Under the pieces are notes generated by a model, which was given only the letters and a program-made list of their open reading frames with translations, had not been told where the DNA came from and searched no databases. Positions 26,459-33,486 of a stretch of 50,377 bases of DNA are shown here, piece by piece. Both the position numbers and the translations under genes were made by a program. The stretch comes from JALYLC01 sp035696365 (GTDB lineage Bacteria > Actinomycetota > Thermoleophilia > Gaiellales > JALYLC01): NCBI GenBank assembly GCA_035696365.1, contig DASRQS010000049.1, positions 1-50,377 on the forward strand, written 5' to 3'. Every line of letters begins with the position of its first letter. The stretch's first letter is position 1.

Positions 26459-26812
26459 TCAGGCCTCCTCGCGCTGCACGCGCTCCGGCGTGAACGCCGG
26501 CAGGCAGACGGCCACGTACTCGCACTCCTCCAGCGTGGAGTAGCGGATGCGCTCGCCGGCGGCGGTCAGGATCGCCTGACCCGCTGTCACATCCGTGTGC
26601 TCGCCGTCGTGCTCGACCCGCAGGGCGCCGCGCAACACGAGCGTGTACTCGTCGAAGTCCGGCGTCTGAAACGGCTCCTTCCAGTCCGCGGGCGCGCGCA
26701 TGCGGGCGATGCTGATTCCGTCGGTCTGCGTGTTGACGCTGCCGATGTACTCGTCGATCAGCTTGCCGCCCGGGACGGGGATCGAGGTCGGGCTGGGAAT
26801 CAGGCGGGGCAT
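26459..26812 (-). CDS. Small cupin-domain protein
   Basis: The 117-aa product is a single-domain cupin: DFDEYTLVLRGALRVEHDGEHTDVTAGQAILTAAGERIRYST covers the two conserved cupin motifs, but motif 1 lacks the usual histidines (EYTLVLRG), so metal binding may be reduced or altered. Related proteins include ethanolamine-utilisation-type cupins (EutQ-like) and regulators' sensor domains. ATG at 26812 with GGAG 6 bases upstream. It is divergent from the DppA-like peptidase with 49 bases between starts. Confidence 0.75.
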   Translation of the reverse strand: MPRLIPSPTSIPVPGGKLIDEYIGSVNTQTDGISIARMRAPADWKEPFQTPDFDEYTLVLRGALRVEHDGEHTDVTAGQAILTAAGERIRYSTLEECEYVAVCLPAFTPERVQREEA

Positions 26813-26861
26813 GTGGCTCCGGTCTCGTCGGGGTGCGCGGATCGTAGGTAGCCTCTCGCGC

Positions 26862-27689
26862 GTGCGCGTCTTCATCATGAGCGACATGGAGGGCATCGCC
26901 GGCGTCACCAAGTGGGACGAGACCACCGGCGGTGAGCCGCTGCACGGCGAGCGCATGCGCCTCTACACCGCGGAGATCAACGCTGCGGTGCGGGGAGCCT
27001 TCACGGGCGGCGCGACCGAGGTCGTCGTGATGGACTGCCACGGCGCCGGCAAGGGCTGGACGTTCAACTCGCTGATTCCCGAAGAGCTGGATCCCCGCTG
27101 CGAGTTCGTCGTGCAGCAGGAGTGGACTGAGTACACGGAGTTCCTGGAGCAGGGCTGCGACGCCGCGCTCTTCATCGGCATGCATGCCATGGCGGGGACG
27201 CCGGACGGCGTGCTCAACCACACCGTCTCCGGCACCGGCTGGCGCAGCCTCGCGTTCAACGGGACGCTCGTCGGCGAGACCGGCATCAACGCGGCGCTGT
27301 GCGGGACGTGGGGCTGCCCAGTCCTGCTGGTGACGGGGGATCGGGCCGTCTGCCGCGAGGCCTCGGCGCTGCTCGGCGACGGGCTGACGACGGTCCCCGT
27401 CAAGCAGGGGCTCGGCCGCTTCAGCGCTCGCCACATCTCGCCGCTGCGGGCGCGCGAGCTGATCGAGGGCGCGGCCGCTTCGGCGCTGAAGGACCGCACC
27501 GCCGTGGCTCCTTGGAACCCGGGCTCTCCCTGTGAGATCAGGGTCGAACTGTCGACCAGCGACGAGGTCGAGCGCTACCGTCACCACGCCGTGGTGGAGA
27601 TCGTCGACGGGCGCACCCTCGTGTCGCGGGCCGACGACTGGTGGACGGCCTGGCGGCAGTTCTACTTCACGTTCTTCCGCGACATCTAG
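26862..27689 (+). CDS. M55 family D-aminopeptidase-like protein (DppA-like)
   Basis: This 275-aa protein matches the M55/DppA family in length and motifs: RVFIMSDMEGIAGV with the zinc-binding Asp-x-Glu at the N-terminus, VVVMDCHGAGKGW, and ALFIGMHAMAGTPDGVLNHTVSG with the expected His ligands. Bacillus DppA is a self-compartmentalising decameric D-aminopeptidase that releases D-alanine from D-Ala-D-Ala peptides. The start is a GTG at 26862 (V-R-V-F-I-M), giving the usual family N-terminus. It overlaps by 4 bases at its stop with the convergent cupin gene. A role in peptidoglycan peptide recycling is plausible, not shown. Confidence 0.88.
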   Translation: MRVFIMSDMEGIAGVTKWDETTGGEPLHGERMRLYTAEINAAVRGAFTGGATEVVVMDCHGAGKGWTFNSLIPEELDPRCEFVVQQEWTEYTEFLEQGCDAALFIGMHAMAGTPDGVLNHTVSGTGWRSLAFNGTLVGETGINAALCGTWGCPVLLVTGDRAVCREASALLGDGLTTVPVKQGLGRFSARHISPLRARELIEGAAASALKDRTAVAPWNPGSPCEIRVELSTSDEVERYRHHAVVEIVDGRTLVSRADDWWTAWRQFYFTFFRDI

Positions 27690-28102
27690 CGCCGCTGCGC
27701 CGCCTCGGGCGAGGCCTCCCAGAACTCGTCGATCTTCGTGGCGTCTCCGCGGCCGAGTCGGGGAGAGACGGCCCACAGCTCGACGGGCTCATCGCGCTCG
27801 TTGCGGTGCGAGCGGTGCGTCTTCGGCGCCACCCGCACGACCGAGCCCGCGGGTACTTGGACGACGTCGTCGCCGAAGCGCATCGTCAGCGTGCCGCGAG
27901 TGACGATGTAGACCTCCTCGATCTCGTCGTGGAAGTGGCCCGTGCCTTGCTCGAAGTCGGAATGCGGGGGCACGCGGATGAGCGTCACCGCCACCTGCTC
28001 GCAGCCGAGCGCGTCCGACAGCGAGCGGAACTCGCCCGGGACGTCCGTCCCGGCGTACGGGTCGTCGACGTCATCGCCTCGAACGATCGAATAGCCCTTC
28101 AC
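27686..28102 (-). CDS. Cupin-domain protein
   Basis: The 138-aa product has a complete cupin: GHFHDEIEEVYIVTRGTLTMRFGDD (motif 1, with His-x-His and Glu ligands), then VVQVPAGSVVRVAPKTHRSHRNE (motif 2 with His). It therefore probably binds a metal, unlike the neighbouring cupin at 26459. The reaction is unknown. The start is a GTG at 28102 with GAAAGG upstream. It lies between the DppA-like gene (convergent) and the small zinc-ribbon-like gene (divergent, 38 bases). Confidence 0.8.
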   Translation of the reverse strand: MKGYSIVRGDDVDDPYAGTDVPGEFRSLSDALGCEQVAVTLIRVPPHSDFEQGTGHFHDEIEEVYIVTRGTLTMRFGDDVVQVPAGSVVRVAPKTHRSHRNERDEPVELWAVSPRLGRGDATKIDEFWEASPEAAQRR

Positions 28103-28140
28103 GTCTGGCGGCCTTTCTCTCAGTCGGTGAGTATGCGCTC

Positions 28141-28425
28141 ATGGCGAGACTCGACCCGGCGCCGTGGTGGGAGGTTCGCCGAGCGCAGAACAGCAAGGCG
28201 GCGACATATCGCTGCCCGTTCTGCGGATACCACCTCCACGCCTCGACGGAACACATGCTGATCGCGCCGGAGGGAGATTCCAGCCGGCGGCGGCATGCCC
28301 ACCGGGAGTGCGTGCTCGCGGCGCGGGAGCAGGGACGACTGCCGTTGCGCGAGGACTGGCTCGCGACCCAGCCGCGGCCGCCGTCGCTGCTGAGCCGCGT
28401 GCTGCGGCGCCGGGAGCCGGGCTAG
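28141..28425 (+). CDS. Small zinc-ribbon-like protein
   Basis: This 94-aa basic protein contains YRCPFCGYHLHA followed 20 residues later by RHAHRECV. Together these offer Cys-x2-Cys and His/Cys ligands for one zinc ion. Such small proteins occur in many actinobacteria as hypothetical proteins next to unrelated genes. Nothing points to a specific role; nucleic-acid or protein binding is possible. ATG at 28141; the stop overlaps by 4 bases with the convergent delta-60 repeat gene. Confidence 0.6.
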   Translation: MARLDPAPWWEVRRAQNSKAATYRCPFCGYHLHASTEHMLIAPEGDSSRRRHAHRECVLAAREQGRLPLREDWLATQPRPPSLLSRVLRRREPG

Positions 28426-30053
28426 CGGCTGACGCGGCGCACGGCCAGCCGCGAGCGGTTGCCGATGGGGTCGAGCGCGACGGCTCGCACGATGAAGCGC
28501 CCGGAGCCGAGCGGTGGCGTCGTGAACGCTCCGTGGACGAGCGGCACAGCACGCAGTCGCTGCGCCGCCCGGTCGCACGGAAACGAGGTGAAGCGGCGGC
28601 CGTTCCAGGCCTCGCAGCGCGTGCCGGCGATGCGCTCGATGCCCAGCAGAACGCGTTGGATGCCGCGTCCGACGGCGTCGTCGATCGCCATTCCGGCGAC
28701 GCGGCGGCAGCCGGCGGTGCAGCGGAGCGTCACGGTCGGCGGGAGGAAGTCGAGCAGCGGGCAGCTCGCCTTGACGCGCGCGACGGCGAGCGCGGTTGCG
28801 CCGCTCTGCGTCGCCCCGCCGATCGAGACGGGCCCGTCGGCTGCGGTGCCCGACACGACGACCGATCCGTCGGGCGCGACTGCCAGCGAGTCGTAGACGG
28901 CCCCGGCGCTCGTCGCGCCGACGGCGACGGCCGGGATGCCTGCTCCGCGGAAGGTCCGGTCCAGCCGGCCGTCGGAGCCGCGCCGGCTCACGCCGGCGGC
29001 GCCGGCGATCAGCAGGTGGCCCTCGCAGTCGTACGCGCCGGCGGCGGGCGCCTCGGCGGCGGTCAGCTCGCCCGCGCTCGCGAACGTCTCGTCCAGCCGG
29101 CCGTCCGCGCGTAGCCGCGCGGCGCTCGCGATGCCGCCCGCCGGCGCCGTCCACCCGCCGAGCGCGAGGATGTTGTCCCTGCGCGTGATGATGGGCGCAG
29201 GCGCGCGGCCCTGCAGCGGGCCGAGCACGGTCAGCCCGTCGCTGCCGAACGTCGCGTCGAGGGTCCCGGTCACGCTGATGCGGACGACCGCGGCCGCTAC
29301 GTCACCGGGAAACGCGACGGTGGTGGCTCGCCAGATGCCGAGCACGATGCGCCCGCCGCGGTCGATCGCGACGGAGTGCGTGCTCGCGAACGTGACGCCG
29401 GCGATCGGCAGCGCGAGGAATCCGCCGCCTGCGAAGGAGGCATCCGGGACCCCGTTGTCGGTGATGCGCGCGACGACCGCGATCCTGCCGAGATTCGTGC
29501 CGAAGGGCGGGGCTCCGTCGACCGCGCCGGCGAGGACGATGTCCGAGCCGTACAGCGCGATGGACTTCCAGCCGCCCGGCAGTCCGCCGTAGGCGCCCTT
29601 GGCGATCAGCAGCCCGCCGCTCGCGAAGCTGGGATCGAGCGTCCCGTCCGCCAGTAGCCGCGCGACCGCGGGGACATCGTCGTCCACCTCGCCCGCGACC
29701 GTCGTGCGTCCCTGTGCGTCGAGCGCGATCGCCTCGGCGCGCGAGGTCGCATACGGGGCAGGCGGTGCGATCGTCGCCACGCCGCCGTTGCCGAAGGCCG
29801 GGTCGAGCGAGCCGTCGGGCAGCAGCCTCAGAACCGCGGCGCGCGTGCGCAGCAGGGAGCCGTCGTCGAGCGTGGCGCCGATCAGGATGCGGCCTTGGGC
29901 GTCCACCGCAACGCCGGCGGCCGAGGAGAACCGCTGCGGCGCGAACGAGATGGATCCGCCGTGGCCGAACGAGCGCACCGGCCCGCCGTCGGCCGCTGCG
30001 CAGACGGGTCCGGCAGCGAGCAATGCGAGCCCCAGTGCCAGCGTCCGCCACAT
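28422..30053 (-). CDS. Exported delta-60 repeat (NHL-like propeller) protein
   Basis: The 543-aa product has a signal peptide (MWRTLALGLALLAAGPVCAAADG). Multiple delta-60 repeats follow, with the pattern LxDGSLDPAFGNGGV..., DAQGRILIGA, and GTLDPSFASGGLL. These repeats, about 55 residues each, are expected to form a beta-propeller from about residue 25 to 440. The end (about 450-543) is a cysteine-containing beta domain (TVTLRCTAGCRRVAGMAIDD) with a conserved arginine-rich tail, common in exported actinobacterial proteins. Start at the ATG 30053; the longer frame to 30200 would destroy the signal peptide. Probably secreted or cell-wall bound; no enzymatic motif seen. Confidence 0.82.
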   Translation of the reverse strand: MWRTLALGLALLAAGPVCAAADGGPVRSFGHGGSISFAPQRFSSAAGVAVDAQGRILIGATLDDGSLLRTRAAVLRLLPDGSLDPAFGNGGVATIAPPAPYATSRAEAIALDAQGRTTVAGEVDDDVPAVARLLADGTLDPSFASGGLLIAKGAYGGLPGGWKSIALYGSDIVLAGAVDGAPPFGTNLGRIAVVARITDNGVPDASFAGGGFLALPIAGVTFASTHSVAIDRGGRIVLGIWRATTVAFPGDVAAAVVRISVTGTLDATFGSDGLTVLGPLQGRAPAPIITRRDNILALGGWTAPAGGIASAARLRADGRLDETFASAGELTAAEAPAAGAYDCEGHLLIAGAAGVSRRGSDGRLDRTFRGAGIPAVAVGATSAGAVYDSLAVAPDGSVVVSGTAADGPVSIGGATQSGATALAVARVKASCPLLDFLPPTVTLRCTAGCRRVAGMAIDDAVGRGIQRVLLGIERIAGTRCEAWNGRRFTSFPCDRAAQRLRAVPLVHGAFTTPPLGSGRFIVRAVALDPIGNRSRLAVRRVSR

Positions 30054-30124
30054 CGGGCGAGCGTATCCGCTCGATTGCCAGGGTCGGCCCCATGGCGGTG
30101 TCCGCGAGCGCTGGCGCGGCAACG

Positions 30125-30496
30125 CTAGTCGCGCGGCGGCAGTTCCTGCACGGACCAGCGGTTGCCGTCGGGATCGCTGAAGAACACGAAGCGCCCCCAC
30201 GGAAACTCCCGCACCTCGCTGACCTCGACGCCGCGCGCCGCGAGCTCCGCGTGGGCGGCGTCGGCGTCGGCGACGACCATCTGGATGCCCGGCTGCGACC
30301 CGGGCTCGGCCCCTGACATGCCCTTGTCGAGCACGATCGAGCAGGCGGAGCCCGGAGGCGTCAGCTGCACGAAGCGCAGGTCGTCGCTGACGCGATGGTC
30401 ATGGTCGGCGTTGAAGCCCGCCTGGTCGACGTAGAAGGCCTTTGCGCGGTCGATATCGGTCACGGGGACAGATATGAGCTCGATCTTCCAGTCCAC
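30125..30496 (-). CDS. VOC-family (glyoxalase/bleomycin-resistance-like) protein
   Basis: This 123-aa protein has the paired beta-alpha-beta modules of the vicinal oxygen chelate fold: IELISVPVTDIDRAKAFYVDQAGF at the start and RFVFFSDPDGNRWSVQELP at the end, the latter containing the usual metal-binding Glu. Family members include glyoxalase I, extradiol dioxygenases and antibiotic-binding proteins; the substrate is unknown. GTG start at 30496 with AGGAGGAG upstream; the longer frame to 30589 lacks this site. Confidence 0.85.
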   Translation of the reverse strand: MDWKIELISVPVTDIDRAKAFYVDQAGFNADHDHRVSDDLRFVQLTPPGSACSIVLDKGMSGAEPGSQPGIQMVVADADAAHAELAARGVEVSEVREFPWGRFVFFSDPDGNRWSVQELPPRD

Positions 30497-30554
30497 GGAA
30501 CTCCTCCTCTTGTATCTGCGCGCCCCGTTGCGGCCGCGCGCGACGCCCGAGCGG

Positions 30555-31040
30555 TCAGGCAGAGAAGTCGGCGGTGGCCATGACGGCACCGGGAGTGCCG
30601 CCGAACGTGCCGGTCGAGATGCCCAGGCCGACGCGGTGCATGTCGGCTGTCAAGATGATGTGGCGGTGGGGCGCGGAGTGCATCCACTGGCTGACGATAC
30701 CCTCGGGCGTGCCGTACGAACCGGTGCCCCAGGCGATGTCCTCGCCGATCAGCGAGCTCTTCAGGTAACGGGCGACGCGCACGTACCACGCCTCGCTGGG
30801 CGAGTCATGGTCGAAGTAGCTGTTCTGGATCATGTCGGCCGAGTGCGAACGCGCGGCGTTGCGCAGCGGCGTGCTGGCCGTGAACGCGCTGAGGCCGTGC
30901 TGGGCGCGGATGACGTTGAGGATGACCAGAACCTGCTGCTCGCTGGTGGCCTGATGAGATCGCTTGGGCGCGGCCTGCCTGATGGCCGGGACGCTCATGC
31001 CGGCGACGCTGACGAGCAAGCTGATGAAGATCTTCCGCAT
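30555..31040 (-). CDS. Exported CAP-domain (SCP/PR-1-like) protein
   Basis: The 161-aa product has a signal peptide (MRKIFISLLVSVAGMSV) and one CAP domain. Visible motifs are LNVIRAQHGLSAFTASTPLRNAARSHSADMIQNSYFDHDSP (first CAP helices and His), GEDIAWGTG, and VSQWMHSAPHRHIILTADMHRVGLGI with the second histidine. Bacterial CAP proteins are secreted; functions are mostly unknown, some bind lipids or act at the cell wall. ATG at 31040; an upstream extension to 31088 is unlikely. The region before it holds palindromic repeats (31122-31250). Confidence 0.88.
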   Translation of the reverse strand: MRKIFISLLVSVAGMSVPAIRQAAPKRSHQATSEQQVLVILNVIRAQHGLSAFTASTPLRNAARSHSADMIQNSYFDHDSPSEAWYVRVARYLKSSLIGEDIAWGTGSYGTPEGIVSQWMHSAPHRHIILTADMHRVGLGISTGTFGGTPGAVMATADFSA

Positions 31041-31121
31041 GCTCACTGGATCGAGCGAATCGGGACATGGGCCGATCCGACAAATCACGCCTCTGGCGTC
31101 CTCGTTATCGAGGAGGGGCCG

Positions 31122-31156
31122 CTGCGCAAACCGGGGTCAGACCCCGTTGTGCGCAG
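31122..31156. repeat. Palindromic repeat with GGGGTCAGACCCC core
   Basis: This 35-base inverted repeat is centred at 31139. The core CGGGGTC-A-GACCCCG is flanked by complementary CTGCGCA / TGCGCAG arms with a three-base mismatch zone. The same core recurs at 31228 and in the repeats at 33401 and 46597. It can form a strong hairpin in either strand and lies between the CAP gene and the SDR gene. Confidence 0.8.
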
Positions 31157-31205
31157 GCCGCATCGGGCGCAGAAATCGGCGCCTGGCACGGCTTTACGCG
31201 CGGTG

Positions 31206-31250
31206 CGGGACCGAATAATTTGGGGTCAGACCCCGGTTTATGCGGTCCCG
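31206..31250. repeat. Palindromic repeat with GGGGTCAGACCCC core, upstream of the SDR gene
   Basis: This 45-base inverted repeat is centred at 31228. Its outer arms CGGGACCG and CGGTCCCG pair, as do ATAA-type middle parts and the GGGGTC/GACCCC core; I count four mismatched or G-T positions in 22. It ends 20 bases before the GTG of the SDR gene, where a promoter or ribosome binding site would be expected, so it may influence that gene. Confidence 0.75.
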
Positions 31251-31270
31251 TGCGGGTACCATCGGCCCTC

Positions 31271-32050
31271 GTGGGACGCCTTCACCGGAAGTCGATCGTG
31301 GTGACGGGCGGCTCTTCTGGACTGGGGCGCGCCATGGCTTTGCGGTTCGCCGCCGAGGGCGCTTTCGTCGTTGTCGGGGATGTGCGCGAGGAGCCTCGGG
31401 AGGGTGGGCGACCCACGGTTGAACTCATTGCCGAGGCGGGTGGATCCGCCACGTTCGTGCATTCCGACGCCTCTCGCTCCGATCACATCGACCTGCTCGT
31501 GCGCGCCGCTGTGGCGCACAGCGGGCGGCTCGACGTCATGGTTCCGAACGCCATCGTGGCCGGCCCGCATTCGAAGGGGCTGCTCGAGACCGACGAGGAC
31601 GACTGGGATGCCATCATGGCCGTCGGCCTGCGCGGGGTTTTCCTCTGCTGCAAGCGCGCCGTGCAGCAGATGCTCACCCAGGAGCCGGTGGGCGAGGCGC
31701 GCGGGCGGATCGTCAACATCTCCTCGCAGCACGGCATGGTCGGCGCGCCCGACCACCTCGCGTACTGCGCCGCCAAGGGCGGCGTCGTCAACCTGACACG
31801 GCAGATCGCCGTCGACTTCGGGCCCCACGGAATCATCTGCAACGCCGTCGCGCCGGGCAAGATCCTGACCACACCGATCGACGAGCCGGACACGCCCGAG
31901 GGACTCGCCTATTCACACGCGCGCACGCCTTTCCCGCGGCTCGGCCAGTCCGAGGACGTGGCCTCGCTCGCCGTCTTCCTCGCCTCGGACGAGTGCACCT
32001 ACATGAGCGGCGCCAACGTCCTGGTGGACGGCGGCTGGATGGCCTACTGA
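31271..32050 (+). CDS. Short-chain dehydrogenase/reductase (SDR)
   Basis: The 259-aa product is a classical SDR: nucleotide motif VVTGGSSGLGRAMA, a NAIVAG variant of the NNAG motif after DVMVP, catalytic Ser in VNISSQHG, and Tyr/Lys in YCAAKGG. C-terminal LASDECTYMSGANVLVDGGWMAY is also typical. An aspartate after strand 2 (VVVGDVREE) suggests NAD(H). The substrate is unknown. GTG start at 31271 gives the standard N-terminus. It is convergent with the amidohydrolase gene (7-base overlap) and could serve the same catabolic system. Confidence 0.88.
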   Translation: MGRLHRKSIVVTGGSSGLGRAMALRFAAEGAFVVVGDVREEPREGGRPTVELIAEAGGSATFVHSDASRSDHIDLLVRAAVAHSGRLDVMVPNAIVAGPHSKGLLETDEDDWDAIMAVGLRGVFLCCKRAVQQMLTQEPVGEARGRIVNISSQHGMVGAPDHLAYCAAKGGVVNLTRQIAVDFGPHGIICNAVAPGKILTTPIDEPDTPEGLAYSHARTPFPRLGQSEDVASLAVFLASDECTYMSGANVLVDGGWMAY

Positions 32051-33486
32051 GCTCGAGCCGAGGCGCCGGCGGGCAGGTAGACGCCGCGGTGCTCGTCACC
32101 GGTGAACCGGCCGTCCTGCACGACGTGGTCGCCGCGCGCGAGCACGTGGCGGATCGAGCCGGGTACCTCGATGCCCTCGTACGGCGACCAGTCGAGCCCG
32201 TCGGCGATGCCCGCGAGCGTGAGCCTGGACGGCCGAGACGGATCCCACACCACGACGTCGGCATCGCTGCCCGGCGCGATCGCGCCCTTCTGCGGGTAGA
32301 GGCCGAAGATGCGCGCCGGCGCGGCGCACGCAACTTCGACCAGCCGCTCGGGCGAGAGCGGCGCCTCGCCGTACACGGCGGCCGCGAAGCCGAGCGGCAG
32401 GCGCGCGCCGATGCCCGGCAGGCCGGTCGGCACCTTCGTGAAGTCGTCGGCGACCGGCAGCTTGTCGCGGTCGAGCCGGAGGTGGCAGTGATCCGAGGCG
32501 TAGGTGTCGAGCGCGCCGTCGCGCAGACCGCGGAACAGCGCCGAGCGGTCTGCGGCCGTGCGCAGCGGCGGCGTCATCACGTAGCGCAGCGCGTCCGGCC
32601 CTTCGTGCTGTGCCCGCTCGAAGCGCAGGTGATGCGGGCACACCTCGCCGTAGACAGTCATCCCGCGCCAGCGCGCAGCGGCGATCTCCGCGAGCGGCCG
32701 CACGCCCGTGACGTGCACCACGTAGGGCGTTGCCCCGGCGACCTCGGCGAGCGCCAGGAAGCGGTGCACGCACTCGGCCTCGAGCGCGATCGGCCGGCTG
32801 CGCGGCAGCGAGTCGAGTCCCAGCCGGCCCTGCGCGACGAGCTGCCGCGTGAGCAGGTCGATCGCACGGCCGTTTTCGCAGTGCGCCAGCACGACCATGC
32901 CGAGCGCCGCGGCCTCCTGCATCACGGCCAGCGCGACGTCGTCGTCGGCCATGATGCCGAGCTCGATGTAGGAGAGCCACAGCTTCACGCTGCCGACGCC
33001 GAGCTCCGCCACGTCGCGCAGGTCGCCGCTGCGGTAGGCGAGCGGCTCCCAGATCACGGCGTGGAAGGCGAGGTCGATCAGCGAGTCGGGCAACTCGTCG
33101 GCCAGCGTGCGACGGGCGGCCTCGGCGGGCTTCTCGCCTTCGAGCGCATCCACGAAGGCCAGCGCGCTCGTGGTGCCGCCGAGCAGCGCCGAGCGCGTGT
33201 CGTCGCGCACGCCGCCGAAGACGTGGGTATGCACGTCGACGGCGCCCGGCAGTACGAGGCACCCGCCGGCATCGATCACCGCGGCGCCGGAGCGGTCGAC
33301 CTCGCCGACCTGCACGATCCTGCCGTCCTCCACCAGAACGTCGGCCGCAACCGTCGCCTCGGGGCTGACGACGCTGCCGCCGGCGACTACGACCCGCCGC
33401 GGGACATAAAGGGTCTGACCCCAAGTGTCCCGCGGGACACTTGGGGTCTGACCCTTGATGTCCCGCTGTGGCGCACGTCCGCTCAT
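32044..33486 (-). CDS. Cyclic amidohydrolase (dihydropyrimidinase/allantoinase/dihydroorotase type), with a repeat inside its N-terminal codons
   Basis: The 480-aa product belongs to the amidohydrolase superfamily, cyclic amidase branch. LVLPGAVDVHTHVFGG holds the metal-binding His-x-His. The lysine in VGSVKLWLSY is the likely carboxylated bridging residue. VVLAHCENG and VVHVTGV carry further histidines, and DTYASDHCHL the catalytic Asp. Substrates could be allantoin, dihydropyrimidines or hydantoins. Its ATG at 33486 overlaps the stop of the ABC ATPase gene (ATGA), so coupling is expected. However, codons 9-30 are encoded by the palindromic repeat at 33401-33464 (reading DIKGQTPSVP and similar), and the domain proper begins at RVVVAGGSVVSPEATV. 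The repeat probably inserted just after the original start. A start downstream of the repeat is the alternative. Confidence 0.85.
   Translation of the reverse strand: MSGRAPQRDIKGQTPSVPRDTWGQTLYVPRRVVVAGGSVVSPEATVAADVLVEDGRIVQVGEVDRSGAAVIDAGGCLVLPGAVDVHTHVFGGVRDDTRSALLGGTTSALAFVDALEGEKPAEAARRTLADELPDSLIDLAFHAVIWEPLAYRSGDLRDVAELGVGSVKLWLSYIELGIMADDDVALAVMQEAAALGMVVLAHCENGRAIDLLTRQLVAQGRLGLDSLPRSRPIALEAECVHRFLALAEVAGATPYVVHVTGVRPLAEIAAARWRGMTVYGEVCPHHLRFERAQHEGPDALRYVMTPPLRTAADRSALFRGLRDGALDTYASDHCHLRLDRDKLPVADDFTKVPTGLPGIGARLPLGFAAAVYGEAPLSPERLVEVACAAPARIFGLYPQKGAIAPGSDADVVVWDPSRPSRLTLAGIADGLDWSPYEGIEVPGSIRHVLARGDHVVQDGRFTGDEHRGVYLPAGASARAQ
33401..33464. repeat. Inverted pair of 32-base repeat units within the amidohydrolase start
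   Basis: Two 32-base units, 33401-33432 and 33433-33464, are inverted copies with two mismatches (arms begin GGGACAT and end TGTCCCG at the centre). Each unit is itself an imperfect palindrome with GGGTC-x-GACCC in the middle. The 64-base structure sits 20 bases inside the predicted amidohydrolase frame, with no stop codon in that frame. The same unit occurs as a direct pair at 46597-46664. Confidence 0.9.
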
